This document shows, in pieces, positions 22,764 to 29,974 of a stretch of 63,879 nucleotides of DNA. The notes under the pieces were generated by a model, which searched no databases, was not told where the DNA came from, and worked only from the letters and a program-made list of their open reading frames with translations. The stretch is taken from the IMG/VR virus record IMGVR_UViG_3300021425_000033, positions 1 through 63,879 of that record. One strand, 5' to 3'. The first letter of the stretch is position 1, and every line of letters begins with the position of its first letter. The translations under genes were made by a program, and so were the position numbers. This DNA comes from a virus.

Positions 22764-22821
22764 GTGCCAGTTGGTCAAACTGTCCACTAATCTCCCCACT
22801 GGGATCAATCTTCTGTATATT
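22764..22821 (+). promoter_or_regulatory. Early promoter of the dyad-box family (unit 9)
   Basis: Half-site GTGCCAG at 22764, box CTGTCCACTA at 22780, -10 TATATT at 22816, then AGAACAGTCAAAGG. ATG 31 bp after the -10. Confidence 0.8.
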
Positions 22822-22846
22822 AGAACAGTCAAAGGAGCACAACCTC

Positions 22847-23398
22847 ATGCATCTCATCGACCATCTTGAAACCCAAGTCGAGTGGGGCAAAGTGTTTGGA
22901 ATCGTGGATTCTCTCTACACTGATCCAGGATTCTCTTCCAATGCTGATAATTTTGCCCGTGCAACTGCTGTTGAAAAAGCACTCGCAAAGTATTCTGGTC
23001 TCGTTCGTGTAGATCAGACTGGTTACGATTTTGTCTACAACGATGACAAGATTGAAATGAAAATGGGCAAGAATTTGTTCTTCAAACGTAAGGACATTCA
23101 TGCCACTAAGAAGTTCAAAGTCAAATCTTTTCTCAGTGAAAAGAAAACCGTTGAAGATTTCAGGCAAACTAAAACCTTCGACTACATGTTGGTGGTAGAT
23201 CTTACTGCTCGTCGTGTGGTAGTTGTTGAGGATGAGAAAGCACGATCTTTGTACCAAGAGGGTGCAGATGGTGCTATGATTGAACTGAAACTCGGTGATT
23301 ACTATGAGTGTGATCTTGGGAAGTTCAATGTAGTCAAACCTCCCACACTTTTGTCTGAAGGTATCAACAACGCAATCGAATCTTACCTGGAGTTCTGA
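22847..23398 (+). CDS. PD-(D/E)XK nuclease-like protein
   Basis: A 183-aa protein. E43 ('VEKALAKYSG'), D61 ('QTGYDFVYNDD') and E70-M-K72 ('KIEMKMGK') give the E...D...E-x-K layout of the PD-(D/E)XK fold. A further strand 'TFDYMLVVDLTARRVVVVED' fits the core sheet. It lies 3 bp before the ligase-like gene, so they form a two-gene unit. Distinct from the Q-x-K protein at 8196. Likely a DNA nuclease; structure-specific or degradative role unknown. Confidence 0.72.
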   Translation: MHLIDHLETQVEWGKVFGIVDSLYTDPGFSSNADNFARATAVEKALAKYSGLVRVDQTGYDFVYNDDKIEMKMGKNLFFKRKDIHATKKFKVKSFLSEKKTVEDFRQTKTFDYMLVVDLTARRVVVVEDEKARSLYQEGADGAMIELKLGDYYECDLGKFNVVKPPTLLSEGINNAIESYLEF

Positions 23399-23401
23399 TC
23401 A

Positions 23402-24289
23402 ATGAAAAACACACACTTGCAACACCCTGAAGATTCCATTCTGACTGGTGATCTTACCGTTCTGGATTGGTTCCTTGCTAAGAGTGATCTTTCCGTGAAG
23501 ATTGACGGTTCTCCCGCTATTGTTTGGGGCACCAATCCTGCCACTGGTAATTTCTTTGTCGGCACAAAATCTGTCTTCAATAAAGTAAAGATCAAAATCA
23601 ATGAAACGCACGATGACATTGATTGCAACCATTCTGGGGTTGTTGCTGATATTTTACACCACTGTTTTGATTGCCTTCCTAATTTCGACGGGATTGTTCA
23701 AGGTGATTTTATTGGTTTTGGTGGTGATGATACTTTTTGCCCCAATACGATTACTTATGTCTTTGATGAAATAATTGACCAGAACATTATCATTGCACCA
23801 CACACATTGTATGCAACTGATGATGAGATGAAGGACTGCTATGTTATCAATGACATGGTGGACATGGAGATCTTTGAAGACACTGAGATCTGCAAGTTCG
23901 TGCAACCTCGTGCATGGCAACTCGATGAAGATTTCTCTGAGATTGTTGGTTTTGCACGACAGATGTCCCAGTTGGTTACTTTCGTGAATGAGAAGGAAGC
24001 AACTGAATTGAAGAAGCAACTTAATGCTTGTATTCGTGAAGGACTCGAAGTTGTGCCTGAAACGTTCAACAACTCTCTGTTGATTAGTTACTGGTTTCTG
24101 ATCAAATCAATCAAGGAGGACATGCTCTACCTGTGTCGCAATAACGGTCCCGAAGCATACATCGGCAACGAACAATGTGGTGGTGAGGGTTATGTTCGCA
24201 TGAATGAGTTTGGTATGTTCAAACTCGTTAATCGTGAGCAATTCTCTCATGCAAACTTTAACAATGCGAAACATCAGTGTGCCAGTTGA
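23402..24289 (+). CDS. Nucleotidyltransferase / polynucleotide ligase-like protein
   Basis: A 295-aa protein with the covalent nucleotidyltransferase motifs in order: K33-I-D-G36 (motif I, the lysine that would take AMP), 'FDGIVQGDFIGFGG' (95-108, motif III region), 'GEGYVRM' (261-267, motif IV) and 'MFKLVNREQF' (272-281, motif V). Length and the 'KxDGSPAI' pattern match phage ligase-like proteins of poorly known substrate. It follows a nuclease by 3 bp, which suggests a cut-and-seal pair acting on DNA or RNA. The last codons run through the dyad of the next promoter ('HQCAS' is read from it). Confidence 0.78.
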   Translation: MKNTHLQHPEDSILTGDLTVLDWFLAKSDLSVKIDGSPAIVWGTNPATGNFFVGTKSVFNKVKIKINETHDDIDCNHSGVVADILHHCFDCLPNFDGIVQGDFIGFGGDDTFCPNTITYVFDEIIDQNIIIAPHTLYATDDEMKDCYVINDMVDMEIFEDTEICKFVQPRAWQLDEDFSEIVGFARQMSQLVTFVNEKEATELKKQLNACIREGLEVVPETFNNSLLISYWFLIKSIKEDMLYLCRNNGPEAYIGNEQCGGEGYVRMNEFGMFKLVNREQFSHANFNNAKHQCAS

Positions 24290-24336
24290 TTGAAGTGTCC
24301 ACTAATCTCCCCACGGGCATCGTTTCCGTGTATTCT
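24279..24336 (+). promoter_or_regulatory. Early promoter of the dyad-box family (unit 10)
   Basis: Half-site GTGCCAG at 24279, box GTGTCCACTA at 24295, -10 TATTCT at 24331, then ATAAGAGTCAAAGG. ATG 32 bp after the -10. Confidence 0.8.
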
Positions 24337-24362
24337 ATAAGAGTCAAAGGAACACCACTCAA

Positions 24363-24551
24363 ATGACGATCACCAAACAACAAGCACTTTCCCAGTTTCG
24401 TTACAACTGGAAAGTCATCACTATTGCACATCCTAAACTGAAAGGTGACATTGTTTGGAAACGTACAGAGTGGAATGACTTCACCGATGCACTCTGCAAA
24501 GAGGGTTACATTTCCGAGAATCAGTATAACACCTGGACTAATCCTTTCTGA
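24363..24551 (+). CDS. Small hypothetical protein
   Basis: A 62-aa protein rich in Trp and Thr ('FRYNWKVITIAHPKLKGDIV', 'WKRTEWNDFTDALCKEGYI'). First gene after its promoter. Function unknown. Confidence 0.7.
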   Translation: MTITKQQALSQFRYNWKVITIAHPKLKGDIVWKRTEWNDFTDALCKEGYISENQYNTWTNPF

Positions 24552-24578
24552 TTTCGTTCTCTTCCACTGATCAAACAA

Positions 24579-24926
24579 ATGACTGCAATGCTGACTCAAA
24601 CCAAACCTCAATTCTTGACTGATGCACTCATCGAAGTGCTGAACAGTGAGTGGAAAGTTAATTCCATTGAATCTGGTCACTCTTGTTATTACCAAGTTGA
24701 AGCAAAAGTCGGTCGTAAGTACACCAAACTGATGACTTATTTGGTTTCTGGTGGTGTTCGTCAACGTGGTCGTTCTGCTTACATGTTTGTAGACAATACC
24801 ACTGGTGCATGTTACAAACCTGCATCGGTTAAAGCACCCGCAAAGGGTATTCGTTGCTATATTGATCAACTGGCAGATCATCCTGATGCTTGTGATCAAT
24901 ACGGTTCTTTCCTCTACATTCGGTGA
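24579..24926 (+). CDS. Conserved hypothetical protein
   Basis: A 115-aa basic protein. The middle ('CYYQVEAKVGRKYTKLM', 'SGGVRQRGRSAYMFVDNTTG') is a beta-rich, Arg/Lys-rich domain, perhaps nucleic-acid binding. I recall homologues in cyanophage early regions without function. Downstream small genes follow within 5 bp. Confidence 0.72.
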   Translation: MTAMLTQTKPQFLTDALIEVLNSEWKVNSIESGHSCYYQVEAKVGRKYTKLMTYLVSGGVRQRGRSAYMFVDNTTGACYKPASVKAPAKGIRCYIDQLADHPDACDQYGSFLYIR

Positions 24927-24931
24927 TCAAC

Positions 24932-25132
24932 ATGCAATTCCAAGTTACACAAATCGAGTTCGACTTTGATGATGCTCTCCACCCCATGACTGAGGTGGAG
25001 ATGAGTGAAGTTTATGAAGATTACATTGGTACATTTTGGGAGGCAGATGACGGTGATGATCTAGTCGAAGAGATTACATCTGCATCTGGTTGGTGCATCA
25101 AGTCCATTGATTATCGTCACATCCTTAACTGA
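24932..25132 (+). CDS. Small acidic hypothetical protein
   Basis: A 66-aa protein from the ATG at 24932; GTG at 24923 overlaps the upstream stop and is an alternative. Highly acidic ('FWEADDGDDLVEEITSASGW'). Function unknown. Confidence 0.65.
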   Translation: MQFQVTQIEFDFDDALHPMTEVEMSEVYEDYIGTFWEADDGDDLVEEITSASGWCIKSIDYRHILN

Positions 25133-25133
25133 A

Positions 25134-25343
25134 ATGTACATTCCCCAAACTGACTGGAATCGCGGCACTTACCGTGAGTTGAAAGCACTCTTGAATGAGT
25201 TGCCTGAGCATTACCTGGACCAAACTGCAACGGTTATGTTATCAGATAGTGACGAATATACCGATATTCGATCTATTGGTTGGACTGGTCCTGCCTGTGA
25301 TGTGCTAGACTCTGATCACATGTTCTTCTCTATTAACGCCTGA
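25134..25343 (+). CDS. Small hypothetical protein
   Basis: A 69-aa protein starting one base after the upstream stop. 'TYRELKALLNELPEHYLDQT' then 'ATVMLSDSDEY' is a pattern seen in small phage proteins that keep a 'LN-LP...D..V.' core. Function unknown. Confidence 0.68.
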   Translation: MYIPQTDWNRGTYRELKALLNELPEHYLDQTATVMLSDSDEYTDIRSIGWTGPACDVLDSDHMFFSINA

Positions 25344-25348
25344 GATTC

Positions 25349-25537
25349 ATGAACACTGGTTACACTTTGAACCGAGTTGAGTTCACTCAAGACGAGGAAA
25401 CTTGCATCCTTAAGTTTCTTCGTGATGCACAAGAATGTGGGTATCCTAGTGCTAACGAACCATGGTATCCAGTTATTAACAACATCATGAGAAAGTATTA
25501 CGATTCAGACATCAAGGAGTATCAATTCCCCCAATGA
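25349..25537 (+). CDS. Small hypothetical protein
   Basis: A 62-aa protein ('RVEFTQDEETCILKFLRDAQ'). Helical N-terminal half. ATGA overlap with the next gene. Function unknown. Confidence 0.65.
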   Translation: MNTGYTLNRVEFTQDEETCILKFLRDAQECGYPSANEPWYPVINNIMRKYYDSDIKEYQFPQ

Positions 25538-25677
25538 AATGCGAAGTTAAATTGTATGTTGCTGGCAAAGTCTTCACTGAGGAAGTGTATGCCAAAAACT
25601 ACCAAGATGCAAGAGAAGTTGCACTTGCTCGCAATCCTAATGCAAAAGTGATAGGAGTGACAGCAAAGTTCAACTGA
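25534..25677 (+). CDS. Small conserved cyanophage protein
   Basis: A 47-aa protein. 'MKCEVKLYVAGKVFTEEVYA', then 'NYQDAREVALARNPNAKVIG', is a family I recall from many cyanophages: a beta-alpha-beta unit of unknown role. ATGA-coupled upstream. It is the last gene before a dyad promoter. Confidence 0.78.
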   Translation: MKCEVKLYVAGKVFTEEVYAKNYQDAREVALARNPNAKVIGVTAKFN

Positions 25678-25692
25678 GAGTATAAACAATGT

Positions 25693-25749
25693 GTGCCACA
25701 TGTATTAGTGGCACAGTAAAAGAGCACAAGCATCAATTTCCTGTATTCT
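25693..25749 (+). promoter_or_regulatory. Early promoter of the dyad-box family (unit 11)
   Basis: Perfect dyad GTGCCAC (25693) / GTGGCAC (25708) with an 8-bp centre, AGTAAAAGAGCAC, -10 TATTCT at 25744, TAAAGAGTCAAAGG. ATG 30 bp after the -10. Confidence 0.88.
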
Positions 25750-25773
25750 TAAAGAGTCAAAGGTTTTTCACCA

Positions 25774-26010
25774 ATGCAACTGACTTCTCAAGGACAATCC
25801 CGTGCAATGGTTGTTGAGTTTCGTCCTCACAACATTCTGACCGATAAGTTTGTTTATACTCTCAAGTTTATGGGAGATGAGCAAACCAAGTCGATGCGAT
25901 TGATGAGCAAGAAAGAAATGATTGAGACTGTCAATGCACGTCTTGATCTTAACTATGAGGTGACAGATTTCCTGACTGAACCTCAAGAATACTTCCCTTG
26001 TGCTTGTTAA
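25774..26010 (+). CDS. Small hypothetical protein
   Basis: A 78-aa protein with mixed alpha/beta pattern ('AMVVEFRPHNILTDKFVYTL', 'SMRLMSKKEMIETVNARLDL') and a C-terminal 'FPCAC'. First gene of its unit. Function unknown. Confidence 0.68.
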   Translation: MQLTSQGQSRAMVVEFRPHNILTDKFVYTLKFMGDEQTKSMRLMSKKEMIETVNARLDLNYEVTDFLTEPQEYFPCAC

Positions 26011-26055
26011 TTTGTGTCATTGATTAAAACCCACCTTCATACTCAACGAACAACG

Positions 26056-26205
26056 ATGTCTGAAGTTCTTGAACTGAATCAAGCAGAGATTCGTGCTCTG
26101 TTGGATCTCATTGAGTTTCATGATGATTGGAACGAAGTGAGTGAAATTGTAGGAGTAGATGTATCTGCTCTTTATGATAAAGTTTCTTCTTGTGTAACTT
26201 ACTGA
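26056..26205 (+). CDS. Small acidic hypothetical protein
   Basis: A 49-aa protein from the ATG at 26056. A GTG at 26014 would add 14 residues of less typical composition. Helical ('LNQAEIRALLDLIEFHDDW'). Function unknown. Confidence 0.6.
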   Translation: MSEVLELNQAEIRALLDLIEFHDDWNEVSEIVGVDVSALYDKVSSCVTY

Positions 26206-26240
26206 TTCAAATGATTTCCCTTCCTAATCCCACAAACAAA

Positions 26241-26453
26241 ATGACAATGAACGAGTCTGATCTTTTCACTCTTAAAGAGAACTATTGCAACCATATCATC
26301 GACGGGATGGATATGGATTGCCTTGTGCAGATGTGCCATGATTTGTTAATGGATGCATACCAAGATTGCACAGAGGAAGATCTGAAGGAAGAAATTGTGG
26401 ATCTTTATGATACTGAACTGTGGGAAGATTTGGTTGAAAGTGTAGAGAACTGA
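26241..26453 (+). CDS. Small acidic hypothetical protein
   Basis: A 70-aa protein. Start uncertain: ATG at 26211, 26241 or 26247; 26241 is chosen as it follows an A-rich stretch. Very acidic ('CTEEDLKEEIVDLYDTELWE'). Function unknown. Confidence 0.62.
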   Translation: MTMNESDLFTLKENYCNHIIDGMDMDCLVQMCHDLLMDAYQDCTEEDLKEEIVDLYDTELWEDLVESVEN

Positions 26454-26508
26454 ACCAGTTGGGGAAGTGTCACACTAAAAGAGCACTGCCCCCAATTTCC
26501 TGTATTGT
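26451..26508 (+). promoter_or_regulatory. Early promoter of the dyad-box family (unit 12)
   Basis: Degenerate half-site TGAACCAG at 26451, box GTGTCACACT at 26467, AAAAGAGCAC, -10 TATTGT at 26503, TAAAGAGTCAAAGG. ATG 32 bp after the -10. Confidence 0.8.
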
Positions 26509-26534
26509 TAAAGAGTCAAAGGTTTTTCACCGAA

Positions 26535-26762
26535 ATGACTGTCATCAACCAACCCCGAATCATCAACGGCACCGAATACCCTACTCCAACTGTTGATGGT
26601 ATGGACCGTTGCCAGATTAACACTCGTTTGCATTACATCAACGAAGAAATGTCTAAACTTCGTGCCACTCAAGAGGCACTGATTGAGATGCGTCAGCAAC
26701 TCGATCGTCACAACGAAATGCTGGAGATGGGTGATCTGTTCGATGAAATGTTCGGAGGTTGA
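26535..26762 (+). CDS. Small coiled-coil protein
   Basis: A 75-aa protein. The ORF runs upstream through the promoter; the ATG at 26535 is the first after the -10 at the usual distance. C-terminal two thirds is a coiled coil ('LHYINEEMSKLRATQEALIE'). One base separates it from the zincin gene. Confidence 0.68.
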   Translation: MTVINQPRIINGTEYPTPTVDGMDRCQINTRLHYINEEMSKLRATQEALIEMRQQLDRHNEMLEMGDLFDEMFGG

Positions 26763-26763
26763 G

Positions 26764-27132
26764 ATGTTATTTGTTTCTGGACAATCCCCTGATCTGAATC
26801 TCACTCATCAAGTGTATGAGTTCTTTACATCAAAGTACGAGATTACGAGAGATGTTGAGGTTTATCACACTGACTTAAGTGATGATAATGCCTTTGGATT
26901 TACAGAGGAGAATGGTGAAGAACAGTTTGTGCAGATTCATAACAATCTGAATCAGACTGACTATGTGATTACATTACTGCACGAACTTGTCCATGTTGTT
27001 CAGAATGAAAGAGGAGAATATGATGATGAAAAGAGAGAAGAAGAAGCATACAGAATGGAGGGAGTTCTTTATAGTGAGTTTCTCCACAGTTGTGAACAAC
27101 AATATGTGCCACATGTTTTAGTGGCACAGTAA
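26764..27132 (+). CDS. HExxH zinc metalloprotease-like protein
   Basis: A 122-aa protein with 'LLHELVHVVQNERG' (HELVH at 73-77) and an acidic 'REEEAYRMEG' (91-100) that can give the third zinc ligand. It is a minimal zincin, unlike the 7718 protein outside the motif. The ORF extends upstream out of frame with the coiled-coil gene; the ATG at 26764 is preferred. The last codons ('VPHVLVAQ') are read from the GTGCCAC/GTGGCAC dyad of the next promoter, so the regulatory element is also coding. Confidence 0.72.
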   Translation: MLFVSGQSPDLNLTHQVYEFFTSKYEITRDVEVYHTDLSDDNAFGFTEENGEEQFVQIHNNLNQTDYVITLLHELVHVVQNERGEYDDEKREEEAYRMEGVLYSEFLHSCEQQYVPHVLVAQ

Positions 27133-27162
27133 ATGAGCACAGTCCCCAATTTCCTGTATTCT
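27106..27162 (+). promoter_or_regulatory. Early promoter of the dyad-box family (unit 13)
   Basis: Perfect dyad GTGCCAC (27106) / GTGGCAC (27121), AGTAAATGAGCAC, -10 TATTCT at 27157, TAAAGAGTCAAAGG. ATG 30 bp after the -10. The dyad lies in the 3' end of the zincin gene. Confidence 0.88.
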
Positions 27163-27186
27163 TAAAGAGTCAAAGGAACACAACCG

Positions 27187-27417
27187 ATGCAAACCATCAT
27201 CCAACACACAACCAACCCGAAAGAGATTGAGATTGGTGTGGAGTTTTTTCTTCCTACAGATGCACCACACTGGATTCCTAATGGGTTTGAAACTATCAGT
27301 GCGATTGTTGATAGTGAGGACCATGATGATGATCCTATTGTTGTTGAGGATGAAATTGCAGAAGCATGGTGTAAATCTCAAGGTGTAGTTTTCTCTCAAG
27401 TTATCAACGAACCCTGA
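27187..27417 (+). CDS. Small acidic hypothetical protein
   Basis: A 76-aa protein, acidic ('VDSEDHDDDPIVVEDEIAEA'). First gene of its unit. The fold looks alpha/beta; function unknown. Confidence 0.66.
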   Translation: MQTIIQHTTNPKEIEIGVEFFLPTDAPHWIPNGFETISAIVDSEDHDDDPIVVEDEIAEAWCKSQGVVFSQVINEP

Positions 27418-27457
27418 GGTTCTTAATTAACATCAACCCCACTACATTTCTTTCATC

Positions 27458-27685
27458 ATGACTGCATCATTCACTGACGAACAGATCAATGCCCTTTGTT
27501 ATCAACCTTATTGGTACAATATGGGACTGGATGATCGTATCACACTGGAAGCAATTCTTAAAGAATACATTGAAGCAAACCCTGATGATATACTTGCCAT
27601 TGATGCAAAGTATCTTCTGGAAATTGTCCAAAATCCTATCTTCAAGAAGTACAAAGATGTGATTCATTGTGGAGTTTCTCACTGA
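27458..27685 (+). CDS. Small hypothetical protein
   Basis: A 75-aa helical, acidic protein ('FTDEQINALCYQPYWYNMGL', 'DDRITLEAILKEYIE'). Five bases before the next gene. Function unknown. Confidence 0.66.
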   Translation: MTASFTDEQINALCYQPYWYNMGLDDRITLEAILKEYIEANPDDILAIDAKYLLEIVQNPIFKKYKDVIHCGVSH

Positions 27686-27690
27686 AAATC

Positions 27691-27876
27691 ATGACTGCGT
27701 TTGTATCACCCAAGTCCAAAAAGGCAAAGAATCGATTCTGTAATCTGATGGAATCGAATCCTGAATGTATCATTGAACAGAACAAAGGTGATCGTGTCTT
27801 TCTACGATCACTCAATGGCAAAAACTTTTTCTGGGTTTCACTCAACAACGATTCTGATTGGAGCATTGAACTATGA
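27691..27876 (+). CDS. Small conserved protein, paralogue of 12002
   Basis: A 61-aa protein from the ATG at 27691; an upstream GTG lies inside the preceding gene. 'SPKSKKAKNRFCNLM' and 'VFLRSLNGKNFFWVSL' match the 12002 protein. ATGA overlap with the next gene. Confidence 0.72.
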   Translation: MTAFVSPKSKKAKNRFCNLMESNPECIIEQNKGDRVFLRSLNGKNFFWVSLNNDSDWSIEL

Positions 27877-28106
27877 ATCTCTACATCATCTCCGACGTTC
27901 TTTACGATTACACTTCTGGAATGTGTGTGATTGCTGCCGAATCTTTGCCCCGTTGTGAACAAATCTTTATGAAAAAGTTTGGAGATTCTACATCTTCTTA
28001 CATCAAAGAAAGTAAGCAAAAAGAGTTCAATGAAGCAGCAATTAAGGTGATTGAAAGTGTCAATCATCCTGAAGGTGTTGTGTCCTATGTTTATGGTGGA
28101 GGTTGA
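27873..28106 (+). CDS. Small hypothetical protein
   Basis: A 77-aa protein, alpha/beta ('YIISDVLYDYTSGMCVIAAE') with a Lys/Glu helix. ATGA-coupled to the previous gene. Function unknown. Confidence 0.66.
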   Translation: MNLYIISDVLYDYTSGMCVIAAESLPRCEQIFMKKFGDSTSSYIKESKQKEFNEAAIKVIESVNHPEGVVSYVYGGG

Positions 28107-28112
28107 GTTCTA

Positions 28113-28193
28113 ATGACTATCGGAATCTTTTTTCTCATTGGTTACATCATGGGTGCAAGTCAAGTGCTCATTGTTCGTCAGATTCTCAAGTAA
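28113..28193 (+). CDS. Membrane micro-peptide
   Basis: A 26-aa ORF with one transmembrane-like segment ('IGIFFLIGYIMGASQVLIV'). It lies in a tight gap between two genes. Small size makes it uncertain. Confidence 0.45.
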   Translation: MTIGIFFLIGYIMGASQVLIVRQILK

Positions 28194-28214
28194 TTTCCCC
28201 CACTCATTAAACTC

Positions 28215-28397
28215 ATGACTGACATTCAACAACATCAAGAGTACAACAAACTCCTAATCCTGATGGCAAGGGAACAACTGATGGAGGACATTGATTGTAT
28301 CATCACTGATTACTTTGCAGAGTACGATGTCAACTATGATGGTGAACTTGTGAAGATTTTGTGTGATGCTGTCTGCCGTAACTTCCCCACTAACTGA
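28215..28397 (+). CDS. Small acidic hypothetical protein
   Basis: A 60-aa helical, acidic protein ('QLMEDIDCIITDYFAEYDVN'). Its first codons (M-T-D-I-Q) and leader are nearly the same as those of the next gene, which suggests duplication of the start region. Confidence 0.65.
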   Translation: MTDIQQHQEYNKLLILMAREQLMEDIDCIITDYFAEYDVNYDGELVKILCDAVCRNFPTN

Positions 28398-28400
28398 ATC

Positions 28401-28586
28401 ATGACTGACATTCAAAAGGATACAATGCTTGCCAACATTCTGGAGCAAGTACACTCACAGATCATGTATTTGACTGAAGAAGGTAGACTTGATGATGCAG
28501 TTGCATTGTATGAAGAATGGGAAGAACATTTCGATGAGAGTATAATGGAAGTTCATGTGGTAACTATCAACAATTTGTGCCAATAG
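28401..28586 (+). CDS. Small acidic hypothetical protein
   Basis: A 61-aa helical protein ('YLTEEGRLDDAVALYEEWEE'). It starts M-T-D-I-Q like its neighbour. The 3' end overlaps the first half-site of the next dyad. Confidence 0.65.
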   Translation: MTDIQKDTMLANILEQVHSQIMYLTEEGRLDDAVALYEEWEEHFDESIMEVHVVTINNLCQ

Positions 28587-28633
28587 TTTTAGTGTCACAC
28601 TAAAAGAGCACAGGGATCTAAAACCTGTATATT
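28577..28633 (+). promoter_or_regulatory. Early promoter of the dyad-box family (unit 14)
   Basis: Half-site GTGCCAA at 28577, box GTGTCACACT at 28592, AAAAGAGCAC, -10 TATATT at 28628, AAAAGAGTCAAA. ATG 29 bp after the -10. Confidence 0.85.
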
Positions 28634-28656
28634 AAAAGAGTCAAAAGAGTTCACTC

Positions 28657-28854
28657 ATGAATCGTTACTGCATCGAAGTCGATCGAATTGAACCCAACGG
28701 TGACATCTTCACTCTGGTTGAGTATAGGAAACTCAAAGCAACTAAGTCTAACAAAGGTCTAGAACGACAGTTAAACAACCTTGTGAATCGCATTGGTGAA
28801 GAACTGAAATACTACCAAGTTCCTCACAAACGTTATACTGTCAGTGTTGCTTGA
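28657..28854 (+). CDS. Small basic hypothetical protein
   Basis: A 65-aa basic protein ('RKLKATKSNKGLERQLNNLV'), beta strand at each end. May bind nucleic acid. Function unknown. Confidence 0.66.
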   Translation: MNRYCIEVDRIEPNGDIFTLVEYRKLKATKSNKGLERQLNNLVNRIGEELKYYQVPHKRYTVSVA

Positions 28855-28904
28855 TTCTCCCCTCTAACTAACAACAACTCCCGCACAATTCACTACACAA
28901 ACAC

Positions 28905-29084
28905 ATGACAATTCACAACCCCTACGTCAACACTCTCGTCGAAATGGGTTACGACGAAGCAGACTGCCAGATGGTAGCAAATGCAGGTGTTGATTCTACC
29001 TATCCTCGCACTATTCATGGTCGAGTTTTTAACACTGAAGCAGAGTACAAAGAGGCACTCGCAGACTTCCTCAATGGCATGTAA
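28905..29084 (+). CDS. Small conserved cyanophage protein
   Basis: A 59-aa protein. 'NPYVNTLVEMGYDEADCQMV' then 'FNTEAEYKEALADFLNG' is a family I recall from cyanophages. The leader (CTAACTAACAACAAC...) is repeated before the next gene. Function unknown. Confidence 0.7.
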   Translation: MTIHNPYVNTLVEMGYDEADCQMVANAGVDSTYPRTIHGRVFNTEAEYKEALADFLNGM

Positions 29085-29126
29085 TTCTCCCTCTAACTAA
29101 CAACAACCTCACCACATTTCAGATCC

Positions 29127-29468
29127 ATGTGTAAGATCGAACAACAGATGAATGATGCCATCACTAACAACGTGAACTGGCAATCTGCAAACACCAGTGT
29201 TAAACTTCTTGAGAATGGTGACTCTGCTGTATATCTTCACGGCAATCACATTGCAACGGTTGGTGAAACTACAATTCAAATCTTTGATGGTGGTTGGCGT
29301 TCAAATACTACCAAATCACGTCTCAATGCTATTCTTCAAAAGCACGGAATCATTGGTGAAAAAGTATTTCAAAAAGCAGGAGAATGGTTCATTTGTTATT
29401 ACAAAGGTATCGTAGGTGAGGAAGGATATGTGACTGTACCTTTCGTCTCTGGTATGACTCTTGCCTGA
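29127..29468 (+). CDS. Conserved cyanophage protein
   Basis: A 113-aa protein. 'MCKIEQQMNDAI' followed by 'YLHGNHIATVGE' and 'IFDGGWRSNTTKSRLNAIL' is a recurrent cyanophage family. A helical start is followed by a beta-rich core. It shares a CTAACTAACAACAAC-type leader with the 28905 gene. Function unknown; expressed with early genes. Confidence 0.75.
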   Translation: MCKIEQQMNDAITNNVNWQSANTSVKLLENGDSAVYLHGNHIATVGETTIQIFDGGWRSNTTKSRLNAILQKHGIIGEKVFQKAGEWFICYYKGIVGEEGYVTVPFVSGMTLA

Positions 29469-29535
29469 CTAATTTGATGGTCCTGAGTATGACTTAAAAC
29501 TGCTCAAGTTCATCCAACAAACTAACACAAACTCA

Positions 29536-29679
29536 ATGTCTTTTACTGATCGTGATCTTTACATTGGTGCTCTGCAAGGTGCAAAGAATGGAAACGAAAT
29601 GCTGGAGATCCTGAGTATTATCTTCGGAGATAATGAGTCTGAAACTGTTACTCCAACCAGTCAACCTATTGACTTCTGA
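29536..29679 (+). CDS. Small hypothetical protein
   Basis: A 47-aa acidic protein ('SFTDRDLYIGALQGAKNGNE'). Eight bases before the next gene. Function unknown. Confidence 0.6.
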   Translation: MSFTDRDLYIGALQGAKNGNEMLEILSIIFGDNESETVTPTSQPIDF

Positions 29680-29687
29680 TATAACAA

Positions 29688-29852
29688 ATGTCACGAAGAA
29701 AGCATCTCACATTCAAACCAATTAACCCTAAGAAAGTGAAACTCATTGGCATTATCTTCATTGTTTCCTTTATTCTTTTCCCTGGCGTTCGTTACAACAC
29801 TGGTGAAGCATTTCACTTGACTGGTGATCTCATTCAAAGGACAACTCGATGA
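29688..29852 (+). CDS. Small membrane protein
   Basis: A 54-aa protein. Basic N-terminus ('SRRKHLTFKPINPKKVK'), then one transmembrane segment ('LIGIIFIVSFILFPGV'). ATGA overlap with the next gene, also membrane-bound. Confidence 0.65.
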   Translation: MSRRKHLTFKPINPKKVKLIGIIFIVSFILFPGVRYNTGEAFHLTGDLIQRTTR

Positions 29853-29974
29853 AAATTATTCTACCTGTCATTGTTATTCTTTTGGGTGCTAATCTAATGC
29901 TTTCCATTCTTGATTCTGATCTGTCGAATACACTTAGAGAGAGGAGAGAAATAATAGAAAAAACAACAAAATAG
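29849..29974 (+). CDS. Small membrane protein
   Basis: A 41-aa protein. The N-terminal hydrophobic segment ('IILPVIVILLGANLMLSIL') is followed by a charged tail. ATGA-coupled to the previous membrane protein; the pair may act together. Confidence 0.6.
   Translation: MKIILPVIVILLGANLMLSILDSDLSNTLRERREIIEKTTK

Noticed and set aside
24258-24899. Minus-strand ORF of 213 codons
   Set aside because: Lies over a promoter and two coherent + strand genes; no family pattern.
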